DNA of 39,771 nucleotides from Candidatus Poriferisocius aerobius (GTDB lineage: Bacteria > Actinomycetota > Acidimicrobiia > Acidimicrobiales > Bin134), in assembly GCA_028278955.1 (NCBI GenBank), contig JAPYOC010000051.1, positions 1-39,771 of the forward strand. Direction: 5' to 3'. The notes beneath the pieces are model-generated. The model did no database searches, had not been told where the DNA came from, and saw only the letters and a list, made by a program, of their open reading frames with translations. Position 1 is the first letter of the stretch. Each line of letters opens with the position of its first letter. Shown in pieces: positions 34,594 through 39,771 of the stretch. Both the position numbers and the translations under genes were made by a program.

Positions 34594-36237
34594 TCAGAGC
34601 TGCTGGCGCAACTCGACCTTTTTGATCTTGCCCGATGCCGTGCGGGGGAAGTCCGCCACCGCCACCACCTTTTCCGGAGTCTTCTGCTTGGCCGCCCCGA
34701 GCTGGGCAAAGTGATCGGCGAGCGCGGCAACGGTGGGCGCTTGCGCTCCCTCGGCCGGCCTCACGAAAATGCAGACCCGCTCTCCATACCGCGGGTCTTC
34801 CATGCCGACCGCGGCGGCCTCTGCGACGGACGGATGGCGTCGGACGAGGTCTTCGATCTCGAGGGAGGAGAGGTTCTCGCCGCCCCGGATGATGATGTCC
34901 TTTATCCGGTCAGTGATCGTGAGGTTGCCCTGGTGGTCGAATACGCCGACGTCGCCGGTGCGGAACCAGCCGCCGGGCGCGAAGGCCGCTGCGTTGAGCG
35001 CCGGATCGGTGTAGCCAACGAACTGGTCGGGTCCGATCGTCCAGATCTCCCCCTCTTCGCCGGGTTCCAGATCGCGCCCGTCCCCGTCGACAATGCGCAG
35101 TCGGGTTCCCTCATAGATCTGGCCATCGGTCCTCGACCGCTGGCCGAGCGGGGTTGAGCGAAGGCCCATGCTGACCGACGGGTGCTCAGAGGATCCGTAG
35201 GTGCGCCGCATGGTCCATCCCAGTTTTTCTGAGCGCTCGACCAGCGAGGGCGGCACACCGGCGGCGCCACAGGTGGCCTCTACCACCGTGGCGAGTCTCG
35301 GGTCGCCGGCTTCGTGCAGATCCATCAGGGCGCCGACGTGGAACGGGGTGCCGTTCACCAGGGTGACTTGGTGGGCTTGGATCTGGTCCGCAGCCGCGTC
35401 TGGATCCCAGCGGTCGAGCAAAACGTTCCGCAGGCCCGCGACGACTGGGTTGAGGAGCATGATCAACCCGGCGATATGGCCGGCGGGGAAGGGGTGGAGC
35501 GCAACCATGCTCTTGTCGCAGACCGGGGGAGCGAAGATGTCGCGCACCTCGGTGATAAAGGTTTCGTGGGTGTGGATAACCCCTTTGGGGTCTGAGGTGG
35601 TTCCCGACGTGTAGACCACCAACAAGGGGTCGCCAGCGTCGAGCGCCGCGGGCTCGAAGGCCGGCTCGGCTCGGGCCCGGCCCTCGAGTTCGCTCCAGGC
35701 CACTGTCTGGGGTGGAGCGTCATCTCCCACGATGATGACATCGAGGTTTGCGGTCGCCGGCATATCGTGCAGGCGGCCCGCGAAATCGAGGTTTCCCCAA
35801 CGGTCGGGGCACATGTACAGGCGCGCCCCCGATGCCTGGAGGATCCAGTCGGTCTCACGAGGCCCATACGTATGCACAATCGGGACGAACACCACGCCCA
35901 GCGTCGCCAGCGCCAGGTAGGCAACGGCCGTCTCGCGCCAGTTGGGAAGCTGAACCGCGACGACGTCGCCATGCCGGAGCCCCGTGGCGGCCAGGGCGCT
36001 GGCCATGGTGAGCGAATCGCGCTGAAGCTCCTCAAGGGTGAAGACCGAGGGACGCTCCATTGAGTGCAGCACGAGCTGAAGGTCGGGGGTGCGCCGGGCC
36101 GAGTCCGCCAAAGCCTCCGGCAGCGTTCGACCGTCGTACCGGCCCGTGCTGCGCCAGTGCTGGCGCAGACGCCGTCGAGCGTCTCGGATCCCCTCGTCGG
36201 CAAAGAGCGCATCGGGATTGAATGGGTGATCTAGCAT
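34594..36237 (-). CDS. Acyl-CoA ligase (AMP-dependent synthetase), copy 2
   Basis: This 547-aa adenylate-forming enzyme has YTSGTTSDPKGVIHTHE as phosphate-binding loop, TYGSSEHPS in the A5 region, GWFRTGDVGVFDHQGNLTITDRIKD and catalytic K537 in TASGKIKKVELRQQL. By eye it is only distantly similar to the other ligase, so the two may act on different acids. ATG 36237 follows GGAGGAG; the open frame upstream is discarded. A degenerate palindrome lies 84 bases upstream. The gene appears monocistronic. Confidence 0.93.
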   Translation of the reverse strand: MLDHPFNPDALFADEGIRDARRRLRQHWRSTGRYDGRTLPEALADSARRTPDLQLVLHSMERPSVFTLEELQRDSLTMASALAATGLRHGDVVAVQLPNWRETAVAYLALATLGVVFVPIVHTYGPRETDWILQASGARLYMCPDRWGNLDFAGRLHDMPATANLDVIIVGDDAPPQTVAWSELEGRARAEPAFEPAALDAGDPLLVVYTSGTTSDPKGVIHTHETFITEVRDIFAPPVCDKSMVALHPFPAGHIAGLIMLLNPVVAGLRNVLLDRWDPDAAADQIQAHQVTLVNGTPFHVGALMDLHEAGDPRLATVVEATCGAAGVPPSLVERSEKLGWTMRRTYGSSEHPSVSMGLRSTPLGQRSRTDGQIYEGTRLRIVDGDGRDLEPGEEGEIWTIGPDQFVGYTDPALNAAAFAPGGWFRTGDVGVFDHQGNLTITDRIKDIIIRGGENLSSLEIEDLVRRHPSVAEAAAVGMEDPRYGERVCIFVRPAEGAQAPTVAALADHFAQLGAAKQKTPEKVVAVADFPRTASGKIKKVELRQQL

Positions 36238-36321
36238 TGGACTCCTCCGGGCAGGTTCGCCGTCGCCGCCCCTGAGACGAAGACGAGTCCGAGATCTCGG
36301 CGTGCGCTCACTTGGCCGCAG

Positions 36322-36334
36322 TTTACGCCGCAAA
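36322..36334. promoter_or_regulatory. Degenerate operator-like palindrome H (TTTAC-GCC-GCAAA)
   Basis: It matches TNTAC-N3-GTANA at all but one defined position (C for T in the right arm). It lies in the 265-base divergent gap (36238-36502), 84 bases before the ligase and 168 before the WS/DGAT start. Nothing else in that gap is recognisable. Confidence 0.35.
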
Positions 36335-36502
36335 GTAGGTTGATCTGATGGACATATCAAGCCACTGCTGGCTTGAGAGCCCCTCTGTTTGTCGGCCGGG
36401 CTTGCCGCCCTACCCTGTAGGAGTGTCCCGCCGTTGCTGGCTCTGGTCCGCCGTCGTTCGGCCGCGGTTTTGGGGGCCGCACTCTCTGGGAAGGCCGACG
36501 GC

Positions 36503-37870
36503 GTGATCCGACTCCGACCCGACGACGACTACATGCTCGCGGTCCACCACCCGACGACGCCGGCGCAGATCGGAGCGCTGCTCACGTTCGAAAGTGCCGG
36601 CGCCCCCGCGGAGCAGTTCGCCGATGCTGCGAGGTGCCACCTCGCCGGGCGCCTGCCGCTCACGCCGCTGCTGCGGCTTCGGCGTTCGGCGCCGGCTCAT
36701 ATCGATTGCGACGCCTGGTTCGAGCTGGCCGATATCGACGTCGACCGCGTGATCACCGTTGCGGGCCAAGACGACGAGTTCAGCGACGATGGGCTCCACG
36801 ACCGCACCGCGCAATGGGCGATGGAGCAGCTCGACCCCGAGGGTCCTCCGTTCCACTTCATTGTGGTGCCGCGTGTGGCGGGTGGGCGAAGTGCGGTGTA
36901 TCTGCGAACCCTGCACGCGCTCGCCGACGGCGTCGGCTTCCAGTCGATTGTCCGCGATCTGACCGACGGCGAAGGCGATGCCCCTCCACAGGGCCCTCGC
37001 CGGGGCCGCGACGAGCGCATCCCCGGCCGGGTCGAATGGCTGGTGCGCTCAGGTCTCGCCCTGCTGGGCGACTCATGGCGGGCGCGGTCGACCCGGGCCG
37101 AGCAGGCCCACGCCCGCGAGGCTCTCGCCGCGTTCAAGGCCGATCCGGCGAAAAAGCGGGCGCGAACACCCAAGCTGGAGATGGGCGGGCCAAACTCGAC
37201 GAGCCGATCGTTCGCCACGCTGACCGTTTCGCTCGACCGCTTGCAGCGCCTCGGCACGGCGCTGCAAGCCACGGTGAACGATGTCTTCCTCCTCGTCGGG
37301 TCGGGTGCGGTTCGAGGCTTCCTGTCGGAGATCGGCGATCTTCCCGACGAGCCGATCGTGGCGAACGCGGCGCGGAGTTATCGGCGTCCAGAGCACGGCG
37401 AGATCGGCAACCGGATCATCTCGCTCCACCCCCACCTGGCAACCCATCTCGATGATCCGCTGGCCCGCTTGGAGGCAATCCAGACGTCGATGGCAGCCGA
37501 AATCGAACGGAGCCGGCTCCAAGAAGCGACCATGGACCAGAGCGCCACCTTCTTCTCGGCCCGCAAGATTCGGAAGCTGGCCGCCTCACGGGTGCGCGAC
37601 GGTGGCATGATGACGCCGGGGAACGTGACCCTGTCAAACGTGCCCGGCCCCGCGGCCCCGCGGTTTCTGGCCGGCTATCGGATGGTCGGAAACTATCCCA
37701 CGCCGATCGTCGGCTCGGGCCGCTTCCTCAACGTGACCATGCGCCGGTACTGCGACGGCCTCGACATGGGCATCATGACCGACGCCGAGAAGGTGGCAGA
37801 CGCCCGCCTGATACGCCGGCACATTGAGAGCGCCCTCGAGCAGCTCGAACAATTGGTCGCCGCCCGGTGA
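36503..37870 (+). CDS. WS/DGAT-type acyltransferase (wax ester synthase/diacylglycerol acyltransferase)
   Basis: This protein of about 455 aa fits the bacterial WS/DGAT length. The active-site motif is LHALADG (H138, D142): the second, catalytic His of HHxxxDG is kept and the first is Leu. The C-terminal NVTLSNVPGP matches the family. GTG 36503 is preferred because it gives a family-like start (MIRLRPDDDYMLAVHH) and GGGAAGG lies eight bases upstream; a TTG at 36389 also opens the frame. It would esterify an acyl-CoA to an alcohol or diacylglycerol, storing excess carbon or acylating a hydroxylated substrate. Confidence 0.85.
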   Translation: MIRLRPDDDYMLAVHHPTTPAQIGALLTFESAGAPAEQFADAARCHLAGRLPLTPLLRLRRSAPAHIDCDAWFELADIDVDRVITVAGQDDEFSDDGLHDRTAQWAMEQLDPEGPPFHFIVVPRVAGGRSAVYLRTLHALADGVGFQSIVRDLTDGEGDAPPQGPRRGRDERIPGRVEWLVRSGLALLGDSWRARSTRAEQAHAREALAAFKADPAKKRARTPKLEMGGPNSTSRSFATLTVSLDRLQRLGTALQATVNDVFLLVGSGAVRGFLSEIGDLPDEPIVANAARSYRRPEHGEIGNRIISLHPHLATHLDDPLARLEAIQTSMAAEIERSRLQEATMDQSATFFSARKIRKLAASRVRDGGMMTPGNVTLSNVPGPAAPRFLAGYRMVGNYPTPIVGSGRFLNVTMRRYCDGLDMGIMTDAEKVADARLIRRHIESALEQLEQLVAAR

Positions 37871-37903
37871 TCGAGCGGCAGAGGCGGCTTGGCCAACCGC
37901 GCT

Positions 37904-37923
37904 CAGCAGGGCTGGTTCTGCTG
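37904..37923. terminator. Hairpin between convergent WS/DGAT and SDR genes
   Basis: CAGCAG (37904-37909) pairs with CTGCTG (37918-37923) around an eight-base loop in the 86-base convergent gap. Possible bidirectional terminator. Confidence 0.35.
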
Positions 37924-37956
37924 GGGTGAAGAACTCGGCGCCGCCGTGGACTGCGG

Positions 37957-38784
37957 TTAGCGGTTGGCCGGCGCCTGGCGCCCCACGACGTCTTTCTCCC
38001 ACCCGTCGGCGCGCCGAACAAAGGCGTTGATCTTGTCGGCGACTGCCTCGGTTCGCGGCACGAGGTCGGCAATGAAGTCGATTTCGGCGGGGTAGATGTC
38101 GGGCTCGCCTGCGAGTATCCCTTTGACTGAGAAGCGGGCGAATCGGTCGATGGCCTCGGCGCCGAACTGCTCCTTGCCCGGGAGGCTCATGTCGGGGGCC
38201 AGCCCGGTGTCGAGAAGGGGCGGGTAGATCTCCACGACCGTCACCGGGGTTTCGGCAAGCTGTCGGCGAAGCCCCATGGTGAACATGTGGAATCCTGCCT
38301 TGGACGCGGAATAGAGCGGGTTAGGCTCGAGCGGGAACAGCGCCCCGGGCGTGCCAATGTTGGCGATGGTGGCAGAGCGCTCCTCCCAGCCCTGCTCGCG
38401 GCGCATCCACAAGAAGCGGCGGGTGAGCTCCACCGGCGCGGCGAAGTTGGTCTCGATCTCGGCGCGGGCCAGATTCTGCGAGAGGGTGGTGTCGTTGGTG
38501 TAGTCGCAGGCGAAGCTGACCCCGGCGTTGTTCACCAGCAGGTCCAACGGCTTTCCGGTACGCAAGACCTCGGTGCAAAGCCGATCGAGGTCGGCGGTAT
38601 CGGTGATATCGGCTTGCGTCACCCGCAGCGCCGGTACATCGGCTCGGGCGGCCTCAAGCCGCGCCGGTGTCCGCCCGCAGGCGAGCACGTCGTAGCCGGC
38701 GGCTAGGAGGTGGCGCGACAACGCCAGGCCGAGTCCATAGGTTCCGCCGGTGACCAAGGCGAGCTGCCGGTCGGATTCGCTCAT
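37957..38784 (-). CDS. Short-chain dehydrogenase/reductase, classical
   Basis: This 275-aa SDR has TGGTYGLGLALS (cofactor), ACGRTPARLE, ADITD, NNAGVSF and the catalytic Y158/K162 in YSASK. The usual catalytic Ser region reads NIGTPGA, so the Ser appears to be Thr or Gly. By its segments (for example EIYPPLLDTGL) it resembles the DltE/YbbO-like SDR group. ATG 38784 follows GGAG by six bases. Perfect palindrome G lies 44 bases upstream, which ties this gene to the proposed regulon. Confidence 0.92.
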   Translation of the reverse strand: MSESDRQLALVTGGTYGLGLALSRHLLAAGYDVLACGRTPARLEAARADVPALRVTQADITDTADLDRLCTEVLRTGKPLDLLVNNAGVSFACDYTNDTTLSQNLARAEIETNFAAPVELTRRFLWMRREQGWEERSATIANIGTPGALFPLEPNPLYSASKAGFHMFTMGLRRQLAETPVTVVEIYPPLLDTGLAPDMSLPGKEQFGAEAIDRFARFSVKGILAGEPDIYPAEIDFIADLVPRTEAVADKINAFVRRADGWEKDVVGRQAPANR

Positions 38785-38828
38785 CGCCTGCTCCTTTCGG
38801 GTCGCGGTGCTCGATGCAGCACCGCTGT

Positions 38829-38841
38829 TATACACAGTATA
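38829..38841. promoter_or_regulatory. Operator-like palindrome G (TATAC-ACA-GTATA)
   Basis: Perfect 5-3-5 inverted repeat 44 bases upstream of the SDR start (minus strand). On the minus strand TATACT reads as a -10-like hexamer; on the plus strand TATAAT (38838-38843) overlaps it but leads to no gene. Confidence 0.7.
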
Positions 38842-38876
38842 ATAAAGGGGTGGGGCCGTGGCCCTGCCCAGCAGCA

Positions 38877-38915
38877 GGAAACCCCAGCGGGAAACCCCAT
38901 CAGTGGGAAACCCCA
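38877..38915. repeat. Three copies of GGAAACCCCA
   Basis: The 10-mer GGAAACCCCA occurs at 38877-38886, 38890-38899 and 38906-38915, with start-to-start spacing of 13 and 16 bases, in the gap between the acyltransferase stop and palindrome G. No reading frame on either strand explains it. It could be a protein-binding cluster or a small expansion. Confidence 0.7.
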
Positions 38916-38928
38916 GCGGCGGGACATC

Positions 38929-39771
38929 TCAGGGCCAGCGGCGGTGCTGGCGACGGGATCGGGGGGAGCGGTCGCCGAGGGCCCAGGCCCGCCGCCAGGG
39001 GGAGACCGCGGGGCCACCGAGGCCGGGGGTGGTTCCGGCGTGGGCCCGGCGCCGGGCCTGGTACCAGTCGGTGGCGCACTCGTCGGCCAGGGCGGCCACC
39101 GCCACCTCGACGCGGGCCGCAAACCGCCGGGCGTTGTCCTGCTCGGCAGGCACGAGGGGATCGCCGAAGGCCACGGTGGTGGCCGACACCCTGGGCATGA
39201 TGCGGCCCTTGGGCAGAATCCGGTCGGTGCCTTCCACATGCACCGGCACCACCGGCACGCCGCAGCGCACGGCTAGATAGCCGGCCCCGCCGAGGAAGGG
39301 CTGGCCCCAGCCGTCGGGACTGCGGCCGCCCTCGGGGAAGATGAGCAGGCTCCAGCGGTCCTCGATGAGCGATGCGGCCAGCCGGGCCGAGCGCCGTCCC
39401 ACTTTGGAGCGCTCGATGGGGATGGCCCCGATGAACAGGGCCGAGGCGGCCGACCTGAGCGCCCCGGTGAAGAAATAGTCGGACGCGGCCCCCACGACCA
39501 GCCGGTTGCGCCACCGGGGCGGTATGGAGGTGAACAGCAGGGGGGTGTCGATGTGGCTGTGGTGGTTGGCGGCGAAGATGACCGGCCCCTCGAGGTGCTC
39601 TATCCGGTCGAGGCCCCGGCGCTGGGGGCGGGCCACCCCAGCCATGGCCGGCTGCATCACGACTTCGGCGATCACCCGCCGGGCCGCTTGAGCCGCGGGC
39701 TTGCGAGCCCAGTCGGTGTCGTAGTCGGCCCCCTGCTTCTTGGCGGTGGGCGCAGGCGGCACCCCGAGGGG
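38929..39771 (-). CDS. PlsC-type 1-acylglycerol-phosphate acyltransferase, possibly running off the right edge
   Basis: At least 277 aa. The acyltransferase motifs are NHHSHIDTP (catalytic HX4D), IPIERSKVGRRS and FPEGGRSPDGWG (acceptor binding), then VPVVPVHVEGTD. It would acylate lysophosphatidate or a related acceptor at the membrane. A GTG at 39762 could be the start, but the frame remains open to the edge and no ribosome binding site can be checked, so I mark it to the end as possibly incomplete. It is read in the same direction as the SDR; the repeat cluster and operator G between them suggest separate transcription. Confidence 0.85.
   Translation of the reverse strand, partial: PLGVPPAPTAKKQGADYDTDWARKPAAQAARRVIAEVVMQPAMAGVARPQRRGLDRIEHLEGPVIFAANHHSHIDTPLLFTSIPPRWRNRLVVGAASDYFFTGALRSAASALFIGAIPIERSKVGRRSARLAASLIEDRWSLLIFPEGGRSPDGWGQPFLGGAGYLAVRCGVPVVPVHVEGTDRILPKGRIMPRVSATTVAFGDPLVPAEQDNARRFAARVEVAVAALADECATDWYQARRRAHAGTTPGLGGPAVSPWRRAWALGDRSPRSRRQHRRWP

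Noticed and set aside
38858-39280. Plus-strand open frames over the repeat cluster and acyltransferase
   Set aside because: Low-complexity Arg/Pro/Gly translation; the minus strand encodes a clear PlsC protein with HX4D.
1-39771. CRISPR arrays, tRNA/rRNA genes, insertion sequences or prophage genes
   Set aside because: None was seen by eye: no regularly spaced repeats beyond those listed, no transposase or integrase motifs, and no RNA gene signatures.

Overview
The window is GC-rich, with very short intergenic gaps, many GTG starts, strong GGAGG-type ribosome binding sites and numerous ATGA, GTGA or TGATG gene overlaps. Together with paired acyl-CoA dehydrogenases, a luciferase-like (F420-type) oxidoreductase, a cytochrome P450, a WS/DGAT acyltransferase and a mitochondrial-type aconitase, this suggests an actinobacterium, perhaps an uncultured Acidimicrobiia-like lineage. 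The lineage is an inference; no rRNA or tRNA is present to anchor it.

Layout: (1) 1-980, 5' part of an aconitase gene (minus strand, runs off the left edge). (2) 1076-4134, a tandem-domain CaiB/BaiF CoA-transferase gene coupled to a 5'-truncated EamA transporter (minus). (3) 4184-8737, amidohydrolase, crotonase and a first acyl-CoA dehydrogenase (ACAD) pair (plus). (4) 8754-11050, a second ACAD pair (minus), convergent with the first across a hairpin. (5) 11157-18830, a branched-chain-type ABC importer (lipoprotein, fused LivHM permease, LivG, LivF) followed by a VOC protein, an NTF2-like protein and an esterase (plus). (6) 18956-24970, second amidohydrolase, Rieske ferredoxin, short-chain dehydrogenase (SDR), luciferase-like monooxygenase (LLM), aldehyde dehydrogenase, SDR. 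(7) 25023-29560, P450 divergent from a third ACAD pair plus crotonase. (8) 29591-36237, SDR, cupin, an operon of TetR, acyl-CoA ligase and MaoC-type dehydratase, then a second acyl-CoA ligase. (9) 36503-39771, WS/DGAT, SDR, and a PlsC-type acyltransferase at the right edge. No gene-free stretch exceeds 300 bases; the longest is about 265 bases (36238-36502).

Taken together this is a catabolic island for a CoA-activated, probably bulky hydrophobic substrate: uptake by the ABC importer; activation by two ligases and a CoA-transferase; dehydrogenation by three two-subunit ACADs; hydration by crotonases and a MaoC protein; alcohol and aldehyde oxidation by SDRs and an ALDH; and hydrolysis or decarboxylation by two amidohydrolase-family enzymes. 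The layout recalls the heteromeric ACADs of actinobacterial steroid catabolism, but no steroid ring-degrading enzyme and no thiolase is visible, so the substrate is unknown.

The most notable signal is a shared operator-like palindrome, TNTAC-N3-GTANA. It occurs seven times in promoter regions across 35 kb, with an eighth degenerate copy. It precedes the catabolic and transport operons and also the operon that encodes the only transcription factor seen, a TetR-family protein. I propose that this is a single, possibly undescribed TetR regulon. All alignments were made by eye; no database search was run.
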